Assembly (NCBI GenBank): GCA_902589115.1
Contig: CACIRS010000004.1
Location: forward strand, 1-64,000
Source: an uncultured Prochlorococcus sp.
Lineage (GTDB): Bacteria; Cyanobacteriota; Cyanobacteriia; PCC-6307; Cyanobiaceae
DNA length: 64,000 nt
Reading direction: 5' to 3'
Below, one piece after another: positions 1 through 10,196 of the stretch. Position 1 is the stretch's first letter. Every line of letters begins with the position of its first letter. The position numbers were made by a program, and so were the translations under genes. A model generated the notes under the pieces. That model worked only from the letters and a program-made list of their open reading frames with translations. It made no database searches and was not told the DNA's origin.

Positions 1-482
1 AGAGTAAAGGGCCAACAATAATAGATGAAGAAGGTGTGAAAACTAAACTTGGAGTGACTCCATTTAAAGTAGTAGATTTCAAGGCATTAACTGGAGATAG
101 TTCAGATAATATTCCTGGAGTAAAAGGGGTTGGGCCAAAAACTGCTATTAACCTGCTAAATGAAAATAATGATTTAGATGGTGTATATAAGACGCTTAAA
201 GAAGTTGAATTAGCAGGAGATAAAGCATCTAAGGGATGTATAAAAGGGTTGCTAAAAATAAAGCTTAGGGAGAGTCAGGAAAATGCTTATTTATCAAAAT
301 ATCTAGCAAGAATCATGCTGGATATTCCTCTCAATAAAGAGCCTAGGATGCAATTTGGCGAAGTAGATGAAAAAGGTTTAAAAGAGCGTTTAGAAGAACT
401 TGAATTAAATAGTTTGGTCAGACAGGTATCTGATTTTGTCAGAATATTTTCAGTTCAAAATTCCAATCTGAAAAAAAAATGA
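1..482 (+). CDS. polA: DNA polymerase I, 5'-3' exonuclease part (5' end off the window, frame broken at 3' end)
   Basis: The frame is already open at base 3, so the gene starts outside the window; the GTG at 36 in the ORF track is internal. The protein matches the end of the PolA 5'-3' exonuclease domain, with the helix-hairpin-helix stretch GDSSDNIPGVKGVGPKTA and the following helical tail. It ends at a TGA directly after nine A residues (471-479). The next frame continues with the linker and the rest of PolA, so this is one gene broken by one base rather than a natural stand-alone exonuclease. PolA fills gaps and removes RNA primers during replication and repair. Confidence 0.85.
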   Translation, partial: SKGPTIIDEEGVKTKLGVTPFKVVDFKALTGDSSDNIPGVKGVGPKTAINLLNENNDLDGVYKTLKEVELAGDKASKGCIKGLLKIKLRESQENAYLSKYLARIMLDIPLNKEPRMQFGEVDEKGLKERLEELELNSLVRQVSDFVRIFSVQNSNLKKK

Positions 483-2439
483 CTCAGCTTCAAAGGAATC
501 AAAAGAAATTAAAATTACTATTTCAGAAAAGGACATTGACCTTCCTCAAACCCTTGATGCTCAGCCTCCAAATCTAGATCCGATGTTAATACAAAATATA
601 GAAGATCTTGACTCTCTTATAAGGAAAATAGTTAAAAATTCAAACCCTAGTCAACCAATAGCTATAGACACAGAAACAACTGATCTAAATCCTTTTAAAG
701 CAGAGCTTGTAGGGATTGGGATATGTTGGGGCAGTGGTACTAATGACTTGGCTTATATTCCAATAGGTCATAATATAAGCAATAATTATAATCAGATACC
801 TTTAGAAGAAGTAATAAATAAATTATCTCCTTGGCTTAGCGACAAAAGGAAGCCAAAGGTTCTTCAGAATGCAAAGTATGATAGATTAATTTTTCTTAGA
901 CATGGTTTAACTTTAAAAGGCGTAATATTAGACACAATGTTAGCGGACTATATTATTGATCCAAATAGAAAACATAGCCTAGACGAGATTGCCAAAAGGG
1001 AGTTTGGATTTACACCTCAAGGCTTTAGTGACTTAGTAAAAAAAGGCGAAACATTTGCGGAAGTAGATATATTAAGTGCAAGTTTGTATTGTGGAATGGA
1101 TGTATATTTAACTAGAAAGATTGGAATATTACTAACTGAAGAATTGGAGCAAGAAAGTCCAAAGCTATTAAATCTTCTTAAAGAAATAGAGCAACCTTTA
1201 GAGCCTGTTCTTGCTCAGATGGAAGCAACTGGGATACGAATTGATGTACCTTATTTAAAAAAACTTTCGGCAGAGATTCAAGAAAGATTAATGAAAGTAG
1301 AAAAAAATGTGCACAATATTTCAGGTCAGTTATTTAACTTAGCTTCTCCTAAGCAACTAGGAGAAATATTATTTGAAACTCTTCAGTTAGATAGAAAAAA
1401 ATCCAGGAGGACAAAAACAGGTTGGAGTACAGATGTAAATGTACTTGAAAGATTAGAATCAGATCATGAGATAATACCTCTCATTATTGAACACAGAGTA
1501 CTAAGTAAACTATTAAGTACCTATGTTGATGCTCTTCCACAATTAGTTGAAGAAGAAACAAAAAGAGTGCACACAGATTTCAATCAAGCTGTAACTGCAA
1601 CTGGTCGTCTAAGTAGTAGTAATCCTAACCTTCAAAACATACCAATTCGTACAGAGTTTAGTAGGCAGATTCGAAAAGCATTCCTGCCAAAAGAAAATTG
1701 GAGCTTACTAAGTGCAGACTATTCGCAGATCGAATTAAGAATACTAGCCCATTTGTCAGGAGAAGAGTCACTTCAAGAAACCTATAAAAAGAAAGGGGAT
1801 GTTCACGCAATGACTGCAAAAATATTACTTGAAAAAGAATCAATATCTCTTGACGAAAGAAGGTTAGGGAAAACAATCAATTTTGGAGTCATCTATGGAA
1901 TGGGTGCACAAAGGCTTTCAAGATCAACTGGTATTAGCCAAGCAGAAGCTAAGCATTTTTTGAATCGCTACAAAGAAAGATATCCCAAAATTTTTGCTTT
2001 TCTAGAACTACAAGAAAGACTTGCACTAACTCAAGGATATGTCACAACAATTTTCGGAAGACGCAGACCTTTTAAGTTCAATCCAAATGGACTAGGCCGT
2101 CTACTAGGGAAGGACCCTTTTGAAATAGATCTGAATCTTGCTCGAAGAGGAGGTTTAGAAGCTCAACAGTTGCGTGCTGCAGCAAACGCCCCTATTCAGG
2201 GTTCTAGTGCAGATATCATCAAAATTGCAATGGTTGAACTTCAAAGAAAAATTGATGAAGAGAATCTTCCTGCTCATTTACTTTTACAAGTGCATGATGA
2301 ATTAGTTCTAGAAACTGATATACATGCTCTAAATCACATAAAAAATATCGTAGTCAATACCATGGAAAATGCTGTTTCACTTAGTGTCCCACTCTTAGTA
2401 GAGACTGGAGTGGGAGACAACTGGATGGAAGCGAAATAA
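472..2439 (+). CDS. polA: DNA polymerase I, 3'-5' exonuclease and polymerase domains (continues polA in a shifted frame)
   Basis: The frame is open from the A9 run; the first ATG is at 583, just before the exonuclease domain, giving a Klenow-like 618-residue product if translation restarts there. The 3'-5' exonuclease motifs are present: AIDTETTDLNP (Exo I), LQNAKYDRLIF (Exo II) and LYCGMDVYLT (Exo III), so proofreading looks intact, unlike in many bacterial PolA proteins. Polymerase motif A is DYSQIELRILAHLSG, motif B RRLGKTINFGVIYGM and motif C LLLQVHDELVLE. All catalytic carboxylates are present, so the part after the frame break shows no decay. Confidence 0.9.
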   Translation, partial: KKNDSASKESKEIKITISEKDIDLPQTLDAQPPNLDPMLIQNIEDLDSLIRKIVKNSNPSQPIAIDTETTDLNPFKAELVGIGICWGSGTNDLAYIPIGHNISNNYNQIPLEEVINKLSPWLSDKRKPKVLQNAKYDRLIFLRHGLTLKGVILDTMLADYIIDPNRKHSLDEIAKREFGFTPQGFSDLVKKGETFAEVDILSASLYCGMDVYLTRKIGILLTEELEQESPKLLNLLKEIEQPLEPVLAQMEATGIRIDVPYLKKLSAEIQERLMKVEKNVHNISGQLFNLASPKQLGEILFETLQLDRKKSRRTKTGWSTDVNVLERLESDHEIIPLIIEHRVLSKLLSTYVDALPQLVEEETKRVHTDFNQAVTATGRLSSSNPNLQNIPIRTEFSRQIRKAFLPKENWSLLSADYSQIELRILAHLSGEESLQETYKKKGDVHAMTAKILLEKESISLDERRLGKTINFGVIYGMGAQRLSRSTGISQAEAKHFLNRYKERYPKIFAFLELQERLALTQGYVTTIFGRRRPFKFNPNGLGRLLGKDPFEIDLNLARRGGLEAQQLRAAANAPIQGSSADIIKIAMVELQRKIDEENLPAHLLLQVHDELVLETDIHALNHIKNIVVNTMENAVSLSVPLLVETGVGDNWMEAK

Positions 2440-2488
2440 GTAAAAGGGAATATTTAGATCTAGCCTCATAGAAAGTTCTTCCCGATCT

Positions 2489-3985
2489 GTGTCCTTAAAG
2501 CTGTCAAATACACTGACTCGCCGAATAGAACTCTTCCGGCCTCTTTCTCCTCCAAAGGTAAGTATCTATTGTTGCGGGGTAACGGTATATGACCTCTGTC
2601 ACCTCGGTCATGCTCGAAGTTATATTGTCTGGGATGTTTTACGTAGATATCTAATTTGGCTTGGGTATCAAGTTACTTTCGTTCAAAATTTCACTGATAT
2701 AGACGACAAAATCCTTAATCGCGCCTTAAAAGAAAACTGCGAAATGAGAGATATAAGCGAAAAAAATATCATTGCTTTTCATCAAGATATGGACGCGCTA
2801 GGGATTCTCCGACCTGATCGAATGCCTCGTGCCACACAATGCTTAGATGGCATTCGCAATTTGATCGAAGAGTTAGTAGGGAAGGGTGTGGCCTATTCCA
2901 TAGATGGGAATGTCTATTTTGCTGTTATGAAAAACATGAAATATGGAAGATTAAGTGGACGCAATCTTGAAGATCAACAGCAAAATGCAGATGGTCGTTT
3001 AACTGATTCTGAAAGATCTAGCAAAAATAATTCTTTTGATTTTGCCCTCTGGAAAAAAGCGAAAAAAGGTGAACCTAGTTTCCCCTCTCCATGGGGGGAT
3101 GGGCGACCTGGTTGGCATATCGAATGCTCAGCAATGGTTCTAGAAGAACTAGGAGAAACTATCGATATTCATCTTGGAGGAGCTGATTTGATCTTCCCTC
3201 ATCATGAGAATGAAATCGCACAATCTGAATCAGCTACAGGCAAAGAACTAGCAAATTTTTGGCTGCACAACGGAATGGTGAATGTAGATGGACAGAAAAT
3301 GAGCAAGTCACTTGGTAACTTCACTACGATCAGGGCCTTATTAGAGAATGGCATTTCACCAATGACCGTAAGACTATTTGTCTTACAGGCTCACTATCGA
3401 AAACCTCTTGATTTTTCTTCTGAGGGGCTTAAAGCTGCCTCTTCGGGTTGGGCAGGTCTCAACAAATCTCTGTCCTTAGGGATAGTCCATTATAAGCTTC
3501 TTGGCTGGCCAAAATTAAATAGCAACTCTGCAGAAGTTGTGGGCCCCATTAATAGCAAACTTTCTGAGACATTAAATGAGCTGAATCAACGCTTTTCAAT
3601 TGCTATGGATGATGATCTCAATACATCAAGTGCCTTAGCCGTTCTTTTTGATCTTGCGAAACCTCTTCGATCAATTGCAAATCAATTAGATAGAGGGGAA
3701 GAAATTCAATTCGAGGACTTGGAAGGAGATAACTTATACAGTCGTTGGCAATTACTTCTAAACCTGGCGGGGGTTCTTGGGTTAAAACCTGAGGGCAATC
3801 TCAATGTATCTAGCAAAGACTGTGCATTAACTCAGGAAGATATTTCGACTGCCATTCAAAGGCGTAAGGAAGCCAAGCTATCAAAGGACTTTGAAAAAGC
3901 CGATCAAATTCGAAAAGAGTTAAATGATATAGGAATTGAGTTAATAGATAAGCCAGGAGGTATTACGGAATGGCTTTATAAATAA
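2489..3985 (+). CDS. cysS: Cysteinyl-tRNA synthetase
   Basis: This is a class I aminoacyl-tRNA synthetase that charges tRNA-Cys in the cytoplasm. The signature HLGH (HIGH motif) lies near residue 38 and KMSKSLGNF (KMSKS) near residue 270. The zinc-site residues are seen at the CCGVTVYD segment, WHIECSAM and [10 protein letters not shown]. At 498 residues it is close to family length. The start is GTG at 2489; no ATG precedes the conserved N-terminus. It lies 49 bases after polA on the same strand. Confidence 0.95.
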   Translation: MSLKLSNTLTRRIELFRPLSPPKVSIYCCGVTVYDLCHLGHARSYIVWDVLRRYLIWLGYQVTFVQNFTDIDDKILNRALKENCEMRDISEKNIIAFHQDMDALGILRPDRMPRATQCLDGIRNLIEELVGKGVAYSIDGNVYFAVMKNMKYGRLSGRNLEDQQQNADGRLTDSERSSKNNSFDFALWKKAKKGEPSFPSPWGDGRPGWHIECSAMVLEELGETIDIHLGGADLIFPHHENEIAQSESATGKELANFWLHNGMVNVDGQKMSKSLGNFTTIRALLENGISPMTVRLFVLQAHYRKPLDFSSEGLKAASSGWAGLNKSLSLGIVHYKLLGWPKLNSNSAEVVGPINSKLSETLNELNQRFSIAMDDDLNTSSALAVLFDLAKPLRSIANQLDRGEEIQFEDLEGDNLYSRWQLLLNLAGVLGLKPEGNLNVSSKDCALTQEDISTAIQRRKEAKLSKDFEKADQIRKELNDIGIELIDKPGGITEWLYK

Positions 3986-4023
3986 TTAGAGATATAAAAA
4001 TAACGATTATTGGTCTTTAATAA

Positions 4024-5358
4024 TTAACTTGCTGTCCAATTTGACATTAAATCTATAAGACTAACTATCAAACCAAAAGCAATTACGGGAGGGGATACCC
4101 AACGAAGCATAAATTTAAGAGTGCCTCGAATAATTTCAGGGGTATTAGAACCTGCCAGATCTTCATCAAAACGTCTTGGGATAACCCAACCAAGCAAAAT
4201 AGACAAAAGTAGTCCTCCAAAAATCAGGAGAATCCCTCCAAAAACAGCATCCATTTTCCCTAAAATATTCAGATCTAAAGCGGAAGGTAACCCGACAAGA
4301 AAAACCAAAAAAGTAGCCGTCCAAACAGCTTGATTTCTTCTCCAACCAAATCTATCCATAATTGATGCCACAGGAACCTCTAACAAGGAAACAGAAGAGG
4401 TAATTGCAGCTATATAAGCAAGAGCAAAAAACAAAACTGCAACCACTCTTCCGCTTAATCCAAGTGCTGACAAACCAGTAGGTAGAGAAATAAATAAAGT
4501 ACCTACTGTGGAACTTGAAATCACATCACTAAGTCCAAAGCTCATTACGACTGGAAATGTGACCATCCCTGCTAATAAACCCACTGTGGTATCGATACCA
4601 ACTACAGCAACCGCCTCACGAGGCAATTTATTACGACGGTCTAAATAAGCTGAATAGGCCAAAATACATCCAATCCCAGTTCCTATTGAAAAGAAAGCCT
4701 GTGTAAAGGCATTTCGAACAGTTGTTGGATTGAAAAGTTGATTCGTATCCCAACGCAAAAGAAAAGTTCGATATCCTTCCCAAGCGCCTGGGAGAGTGGA
4801 TGCCCATATAGCAAGACCTAATAACAAAACGAGTAATAAAGGCATACACCACCTACTAAGACGTTCAATACCTCCTCTTATCCCAGCAGATACAACCAAT
4901 GCAGTAAGAACAAGGCTCAAAAGTTGGCCTATCAAAACGCTTTCACCTGTGCTAACTGCACCAAAAAACTCCTTTGCTTCCACCATGTTGGTAGGCAATC
5001 CAAACAACAACGAATGAAAAAATGTGTGAGCAGTCCATCCCATCAAGACCGCATAAAAAGCCAGAATTCCTATTGCTGCTAGCAAAAAAAGCCAACCCAT
5101 TGGTTGCCAACGAGATCCTCCAAAAGCTCTTGGAGCACTAATAGGACTTTTCCCTGTACTTCGCCCTAGAACCATTTCAGCCACTAAGACAGGCAAGCAA
5201 ACCGTTGAGACAATTAATATATAAATCAACAAAAAGGCTGCTCCCCCTCCCTGAGAAGCTCTATAAGCAAAACCCCACAGATTCCCCAAACCAACTGCGC
5301 TGCCAGCAGCTGCAAGCACGAAACCCGTTCCAGATTGCCATTGTTCTTTTGCCGCCAT
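4024..5358 (-). CDS. Sodium-dependent transporter of the NSS (SNF/SLC6) family
   Basis: The protein is a polytopic inner-membrane protein of 444 residues with about eleven to twelve hydrophobic segments. The first helix carries the NSS hallmark GSAVGLGNLWGFAYRAS, which in the family forms the sodium and substrate site. Bacterial members such as LeuT and TnaT move amino acids with Na+; the substrate here cannot be told from sequence. It is transcribed toward cysS and divergently from dxr, with about 97 bases between starts for both promoters. Confidence 0.88.
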   Translation of the reverse strand: MAAKEQWQSGTGFVLAAAGSAVGLGNLWGFAYRASQGGGAAFLLIYILIVSTVCLPVLVAEMVLGRSTGKSPISAPRAFGGSRWQPMGWLFLLAAIGILAFYAVLMGWTAHTFFHSLLFGLPTNMVEAKEFFGAVSTGESVLIGQLLSLVLTALVVSAGIRGGIERLSRWCMPLLLVLLLGLAIWASTLPGAWEGYRTFLLRWDTNQLFNPTTVRNAFTQAFFSIGTGIGCILAYSAYLDRRNKLPREAVAVVGIDTTVGLLAGMVTFPVVMSFGLSDVISSSTVGTLFISLPTGLSALGLSGRVVAVLFFALAYIAAITSSVSLLEVPVASIMDRFGWRRNQAVWTATFLVFLVGLPSALDLNILGKMDAVFGGILLIFGGLLLSILLGWVIPRRFDEDLAGSNTPEIIRGTLKFMLRWVSPPVIAFGLIVSLIDLMSNWTAS

Positions 5359-5455
5359 TAAAAAATCCTCTTTTCTAACTCCACTTAGTCAATGGAGACA
5401 ATTTCTCTGAGATTAATCCCTATGATGGGAGACTGGTAAAAGCTTCTTAAAGAGC

Positions 5456-6688
5456 GTGAAAGCCATTAGTGTCCTAGGGTCAACCGGTTCTATAGGCACC
5501 CAAACTCTTGAAATCGTTCAAGAGTTCCCTAATCAATTCAAGGTAGTTGCACTGACAGCAGGGAAAAATTTGCCTTTGCTGATTGAACAAGTTCAATCCC
5601 ATAACCCTGAAATAGTTGCTCTTGCTGATAAATCTCTCTTGCCAGAGCTACAAGAAAACTTAAGCGATCTTTATAAGATAAAAAAACTAAAAAAGATTCC
5701 ATATTTAACTGGTGGAGTTGAAGGCTTAAACGAAGCTGCTTCATGGAATCAAGCAGATTTAGTAGTAACGGGAATAGTCGGATGTGCAGGATTGCTGCCA
5801 ACTTTGGCAGCAATTAAATCAGGGAAGGATCTTGCATTAGCCAACAAAGAAACGCTTATTGCTGCAGGCCCTGTGGTTTTGCCTGAGTTAAAAAAAACTG
5901 GCAGTAGATTACTACCTGCTGATTCTGAACACTCTGCAATTTTTCAATGTTTACAAGGAACCCCTCTTGCAAAGAATGCTTCTTTATCAACAGGAATTCC
6001 TACTCCAGGGTTACAGCGCATTCAACTAACTGCTTCAGGAGGAGCATTTCGCGACTGGTCAACAGAAGATCTAAAAAAAGCAACAGTTAAAGATGCAACT
6101 AGTCATCCAAATTGGAGTATGGGAAAAAAAATTACTGTTGATTCTGCAACACTTATGAATAAAGGCCTAGAAGTCATTGAGGCACATTACCTTTTCGGTT
6201 TAGATTATGAAAATATAGAAATAGTTATTCATCCTCAAAGTATTATTCATTCAATGATTGAATTAGCTGATTCTTCTGTACTAGCTCAACTGGGTTGGCC
6301 GGATATGAAACTTCCAATTCTTTATTGCATGAGCTGGCCAAACAGGCTTAAAACTCCTTGGAAAAGATTAAACTTGGCACAAATAGGCGAACTAAATTTT
6401 CGAAATCCAGATACCGAAAAATATCCATGCATGAATCTGGCTTATTCCGCAGGCAAATTAGGCGGAACTATGCCTGCTGTTCTTAATGCTGCTAATGAAG
6501 AAGCTGTTGCACAATTCTTGGCAGAAAAAATCAGTTTTCTGAATATTCCAAAGTTAATAGAATCCGCATGTGAAGCACACAAAAATGATCTGAAAACAAA
6601 TCCAAATCTTGATGATGTATTAATAATAGACAAATGGGCACGAAGGAATGTAAAAGAGCAAGTAGAAAAAAATCAAAAATCTCTATAG
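5456..6688 (+). CDS. dxr: 1-deoxy-D-xylulose 5-phosphate reductoisomerase
   Basis: Dxr converts DXP to MEP with NADPH, the first committed step of the non-mevalonate isoprenoid pathway that feeds carotenoids, phytol and quinones. The NADPH site is [14 protein letters not shown] near residue 8. The metal ligands sit in [14 protein letters not shown], and the catalytic loop and helix in [21 protein letters not shown]. The length of 410 matches the family. The start is GTG at 5456, which places the Rossmann strand directly at the N-terminus. IspF of the same pathway is also in this window. Confidence 0.96.
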   Translation: MKAISVLGSTGSIGTQTLEIVQEFPNQFKVVALTAGKNLPLLIEQVQSHNPEIVALADKSLLPELQENLSDLYKIKKLKKIPYLTGGVEGLNEAASWNQADLVVTGIVGCAGLLPTLAAIKSGKDLALANKETLIAAGPVVLPELKKTGSRLLPADSEHSAIFQCLQGTPLAKNASLSTGIPTPGLQRIQLTASGGAFRDWSTEDLKKATVKDATSHPNWSMGKKITVDSATLMNKGLEVIEAHYLFGLDYENIEIVIHPQSIIHSMIELADSSVLAQLGWPDMKLPILYCMSWPNRLKTPWKRLNLAQIGELNFRNPDTEKYPCMNLAYSAGKLGGTMPAVLNAANEEAVAQFLAEKISFLNIPKLIESACEAHKNDLKTNPNLDDVLIIDKWARRNVKEQVEKNQKSL

Positions 6689-6703
6689 ATCAAAATATGT
6701 AGA

Positions 6704-7039
6704 ATGATACAAAAAGTCAGCCATCATATGCTTCTATGTGCAACATCAGAAAAGTCTTCATGTTGCTCGTATTCAATTGGTTCACATAGTTGGAACAGGC
6801 TAAAGGGAATAGTCAAAGAGCTTAAATTAGATGACCCAAAAAGAGAGCAAGGAATTGTCCTTAGGAGCAAGGTGGACTGTTTAAGGGTATGCAAAAGAGG
6901 CCCGATTTTGCTCATATGGCCAGATGGTATATGGTACGAAAAAGTTACATCAAAACGAATAGAAATAATCATCAAAGAACATATTATGAAGGGGAGACCG
7001 ATTGAAGAATGGGTCATCAAAAGGACTCCTAATAGCTAA
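6704..7039 (+). CDS. Thioredoxin-like [2Fe-2S] ferredoxin family protein
   Basis: This 111-residue protein has cysteines in an arrangement typical of thioredoxin-fold ferredoxins: LLCATSEKSSCC near the N-terminus and DCLRVCKRGPILLIWPDGIWY in the middle, the second pair spaced CxxxC. Such small proteins are common in cyanobacteria and their electron partners are mostly unknown. It starts 15 bases after dxr, so it is probably co-transcribed. A second methionine at residue 9 could also be the start. The family call is fairly secure and the role open. Confidence 0.7.
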   Translation: MIQKVSHHMLLCATSEKSSCCSYSIGSHSWNRLKGIVKELKLDDPKREQGIVLRSKVDCLRVCKRGPILLIWPDGIWYEKVTSKRIEIIIKEHIMKGRPIEEWVIKRTPNS

Positions 7040-7072
7040 GATATTGTTGGGTACTTTTAAAATGCTTACTAT

Positions 7073-7213
7073 TCAATCTTCCTGTCTATCCCATGGCTCT
7101 TCCAAACCTTTGGATGGAGGTCCAAAAGATAAATAGACACCTAAGCCAGTAAGAAATAAAACCCCTAATAGTAAAAATATAGTCAATAGGAAGGCTGGAT
7201 TAGATGAATCCAT
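7073..7213 (-). CDS. psbN: PsbN, photosystem II assembly protein
   Basis: This 46-residue ORF is too short for the track. It has one transmembrane helix near residues 7-30, followed by the conserved tail SFGPPSKGLEEPWDRQED, which matches the PsbN ending FGPPSKEL-DPF--HED. PsbN was once taken for a photosystem II subunit and is now regarded as an assembly or repair factor. It is convergent with the ferredoxin-like gene. In many cyanobacteria psbN sits opposite psbH; here psbH is not next to it. Confidence 0.85.
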   Translation of the reverse strand: MDSSNPAFLLTIFLLLGVLFLTGLGVYLSFGPPSKGLEEPWDRQED

Positions 7214-7331
7214 TACATGATTTTAATTAATACTAAAAATTAACCTATATATATAGTCAGAGAAAAAATTCTCTACAAAATTGAGATTGAATTTATACTC
7301 CAATACAGCACTAATACAAGAACTAGAGATA

Positions 7332-8465
7332 TCAGATGAGACGTTTAAGATCTTCACTTAGTTTTGACAACCATTTTTCAACCAATTGATCGCCCCAACA
7401 TCCATTTAGCCCATGAAAGCCATTATGACCTCCTTTATTAGTAATTACTACTTTAATTGCCGAATAATCAAAAGAAGAAAGCTTTTCTGAAAGTTTTATC
7501 GCAGCGTGAACTGGAACCCAGGGATCATCCTGAGAATGCAATAGAAGGGTTGGAGGCAATCTCTTATAGGATGAACTAATCTTATAAAGTGGCGACGCTT
7601 TTTTATAATAATCATCTACATTTTTATATCCCCAACGAGGCGCAGTTATTGAAGCGTCAAACTCGAAAATAGACTTTATCGAAGGCCTAAAAAAATTACC
7701 AGATTTCAAAAAGGTTTCTTCTTTTATTGATAAGCCTATTTTATCTTCAAGTGTTTGCTTAACCAACCTTTTCAATAACCAATATTGATAGAATTTATTC
7801 CTAAATCTTTCTATAGATTTACTGCATGCCAAAAGATCTAAAGGGCTGCTAGTACAGACTAAACCATCTATCAAGTGTTTATTATTTTTACTATTAGATT
7901 GTGTCAAAAGGCAAGCATTTAATAGGATCGTACCTCCAAGAGATATGCCAACTCCAAACAAAGGAATTGGATTATTACTAATTCCTTGCCTAGCACTAAT
8001 TTCTTTGCATAAAGCTCTAGCTTTTATAAATACCCCCTCCAAATCACTTGTACAATCGGCCGCATAAGTACCTCCAACAGAAGTTCTTGAAAGATCAGCA
8101 CCTCTTAAATTAATTTTCAAAACTGCAAAACCTGCATTTCTTAAATTAAATGCCATTCTTCTAAGCCCCTGACGTTTAACAGATCCTCCTAATCCATGCA
8201 AAATCACAACCAAGCCTTTAACTGTAATTTCAATAGAAGGTCTGCCAAGTAACGTAATCAATAAACCATTTTGATCTTTACCTCCTGGCTTTTCAGAAAT
8301 AGGAATTTCTATAATTTCTTCAGGAGCTTCTAATAATGGTTCTTGCCTAAACGTGTCCCGTAGAGTTTGTAGATCTCCACCTATCCAAGGCAAACGTTCT
8401 TGAAAAGGTTGTATTCCAAGCTGATTAAGTAGCTTGGAAGATGTCGCCTCATCCCCTTCTTCCAA
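7332..8465 (-). CDS. Alpha/beta hydrolase of the YheT/EMB8 type
   Basis: The protein has the alpha/beta-hydrolase marks: an oxyanion region VILHGLGGSVKR, a nucleophile elbow GVGISLGGTILL with the serine, an acid in LHSQDDPWVPV and a histidine in GGHNGFHG. The order and the long N-terminal segment fit the YheT family, whose substrates are poorly known (esters or lipids). The ORF begins with TTG at 8465 and overlaps the end of pntB by 17 bases; the true start may lie slightly downstream. It is probably at the end of the pnt operon. Confidence 0.82.
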   Translation of the reverse strand: MEEGDEATSSKLLNQLGIQPFQERLPWIGGDLQTLRDTFRQEPLLEAPEEIIEIPISEKPGGKDQNGLLITLLGRPSIEITVKGLVVILHGLGGSVKRQGLRRMAFNLRNAGFAVLKINLRGADLSRTSVGGTYAADCTSDLEGVFIKARALCKEISARQGISNNPIPLFGVGISLGGTILLNACLLTQSNSKNNKHLIDGLVCTSSPLDLLACSKSIERFRNKFYQYWLLKRLVKQTLEDKIGLSIKEETFLKSGNFFRPSIKSIFEFDASITAPRWGYKNVDDYYKKASPLYKISSSYKRLPPTLLLHSQDDPWVPVHAAIKLSEKLSSFDYSAIKVVITNKGGHNGFHGLNGCWGDQLVEKWLSKLSEDLKRLI

Positions 8466-9891
8466 CTCCTAACTCCTTAAGCTCAACAAGAAGGTCACCT
8501 AAAACTTTTTTAGCATCACCAAAGACCATAGAAGTATTTGGGAGTTCAAATAAATCATTCTTAATTCCTGAATACCCAGAACTCATACTTCTTTTCACAA
8601 CAAAAACAGTTTTTGATTCCTGTACATTTAGTACAGGCATTCCATATAAAGGCGACTCAGGATCATTTTTAGCTTGCGGATTTACTACATCATTTGCACC
8701 TAATACAAGAACTACATCGGTAGCAGGAAATTCAGAGTTAATTTCATCCATCTCTTTTAATTGTTCATAAGGTACATCCGCCTCAGCAAGCAAAACATTC
8801 ATATGTCCAGGCATTCTTCCTGCTACTGGGTGAATTGCATAATTAACTTCTATTCCACCTGCCTCTAAAACCCGACTAACTTCTCTCAAAGTATGTTGAG
8901 CCTGAGCTACAGCGAGGCCATAACCTGGAACAAAAATAACTCGCTCCGCCGCCTCAAGAGTTAAAGCACATTCTTCAGTACTGCAACTAGTAATACTTGA
9001 ATACTCGCTGGGAGACTTAGTTGCAGAAACAGAAGAACCAAGTGAGCCCCCAAATAACACCGACAAAAGAGATCTATTCATGCCCTTACACATGACATTA
9101 GTCAAGATCAATCCTGCGGCACCAACCATTGCACCAGCAACAATTAACAGTTGGCTCCCTATAACAAATCCTGCCGCTGCTGCTGCCACACCTGAATAAC
9201 TATTTAGGAGCGAAATAACAACCGGCATATCAGCTCCACCGATTGGCAATGTCACCCCAATTCCTAAAAGAGTTGAAGAAACAACTAACAACCAAAGGCC
9301 ATCAGAGTTTGCATTAGCAAATATTTGGAAAGCAGCAATAAAAGAAACAACTCCAATTGAAATATTGATCAAGTGTCTTAATTTGCTTTGCGTCCATGCA
9401 GGAGTAGAAAGCCACCCCTGCAATTTAGCCATAGCAACTATAGATCCACTAAAGGTAATTGCACCTACAAAAACGGAAACAGCAATAGAGATTGGCTCAA
9501 TAAAATTATTAACAAAGTTAACTTCTTGTGAACTATCAAGAGGGAAAATTGCTACTGCTATTGCAACCAATAAAGATGACATACCACCGCAGCCATTAAA
9601 CAAAGCTACCGTTTCTGGCATTGCAGTCATAGGGACTTGTTTAGCAATTACAAACCCCAATAATCCACCAACAGATGTGCCGACAATGATCCATAACCAA
9701 GCATTTATTGAGATCCCTACATCACCTAAAGAACTAATCAAAACACCTAAAGCTGCCAAACCCATTGCTATTGCAGCTAGACGATTAGCTTGCCTCGCCG
9801 AACGAACTTTTGATAACCCTTTAATACCCAAAGCGAGCAACAATACTGCGAGTAAATCAATGGTGAATTTCAGGATAGTAAAAGTATTCAT
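8449..9891 (-). CDS. pntB: NAD(P) transhydrogenase subunit beta
   Basis: PntB forms most of the membrane proton channel (domain II) and the NADP(H)-binding domain III. About eight to nine hydrophobic helices fill residues 1-270. The C-terminal domain begins near VIFVPGYGLAVAQAQHTLRE and contains HPVAGRMPGHMNVLLAEA and VVLVLGANDVVNP, all classic NADP-site motifs. At 480 residues it is full length. Its start overlaps pntAB by 4 bases (ATGA), indicating translational coupling. The complex uses the proton gradient to reduce NADP+ with NADH. Confidence 0.95.
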   Translation of the reverse strand: MNTFTILKFTIDLLAVLLLALGIKGLSKVRSARQANRLAAIAMGLAALGVLISSLGDVGISINAWLWIIVGTSVGGLLGFVIAKQVPMTAMPETVALFNGCGGMSSLLVAIAVAIFPLDSSQEVNFVNNFIEPISIAVSVFVGAITFSGSIVAMAKLQGWLSTPAWTQSKLRHLINISIGVVSFIAAFQIFANANSDGLWLLVVSSTLLGIGVTLPIGGADMPVVISLLNSYSGVAAAAAGFVIGSQLLIVAGAMVGAAGLILTNVMCKGMNRSLLSVLFGGSLGSSVSATKSPSEYSSITSCSTEECALTLEAAERVIFVPGYGLAVAQAQHTLREVSRVLEAGGIEVNYAIHPVAGRMPGHMNVLLAEADVPYEQLKEMDEINSEFPATDVVLVLGANDVVNPQAKNDPESPLYGMPVLNVQESKTVFVVKRSMSSGYSGIKNDLFELPNTSMVFGDAKKVLGDLLVELKELGVGRRG

Positions 9892-10196
9892 TTGTGATTA
9901 ACCTTGTTTTTTTGGGATTTCCTACTAAACATTCCAAGCATTCGGTCCGTAACAAAAAAACCACCTATTACATTGAACAAAGCAAACCCTAGAGATATTG
10001 ATCCAATTATCAATAAAGGAAGATTATCGTTGGATTTAATTATTAAAGTTAGAGCTGCAAGCATAGTGATACCTGATATCGCATTTGCACCACTCATTAA
10101 AGGCGTATGCAGAGTAGGAGGGACTTTGCCTATTAACTCCAAACCCAGAAGACTTCCCAAGAGAAGAACCCATAACGCTTCTGTGATAAATGACAT
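9888..10196 (-). CDS. pntAB: NAD(P) transhydrogenase subunit alpha, membrane part
   Basis: This 102-residue protein holds three hydrophobic helices and corresponds to the C-terminal membrane part of the E. coli alpha subunit. The motif TLHTPLMSGANAISGI is the family signature. Cyanobacteria and some other bacteria split PntA in two, as here. The start codon shares one base with the stop of the upstream pntAA gene (TAATG), with a GGAGG ribosome-binding site inside the upstream gene. It acts in the membrane with PntB. Confidence 0.93.
   Translation of the reverse strand: MSFITEALWVLLLGSLLGLELIGKVPPTLHTPLMSGANAISGITMLAALTLIIKSNDNLPLLIIGSISLGFALFNVIGGFFVTDRMLGMFSRKSQKNKVNHK

Noticed and set aside
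9365-9901. 178-codon plus-strand ORF opposite pntB
   Set aside because: It lies fully within a highly conserved gene on the other strand and has shadow-like composition.
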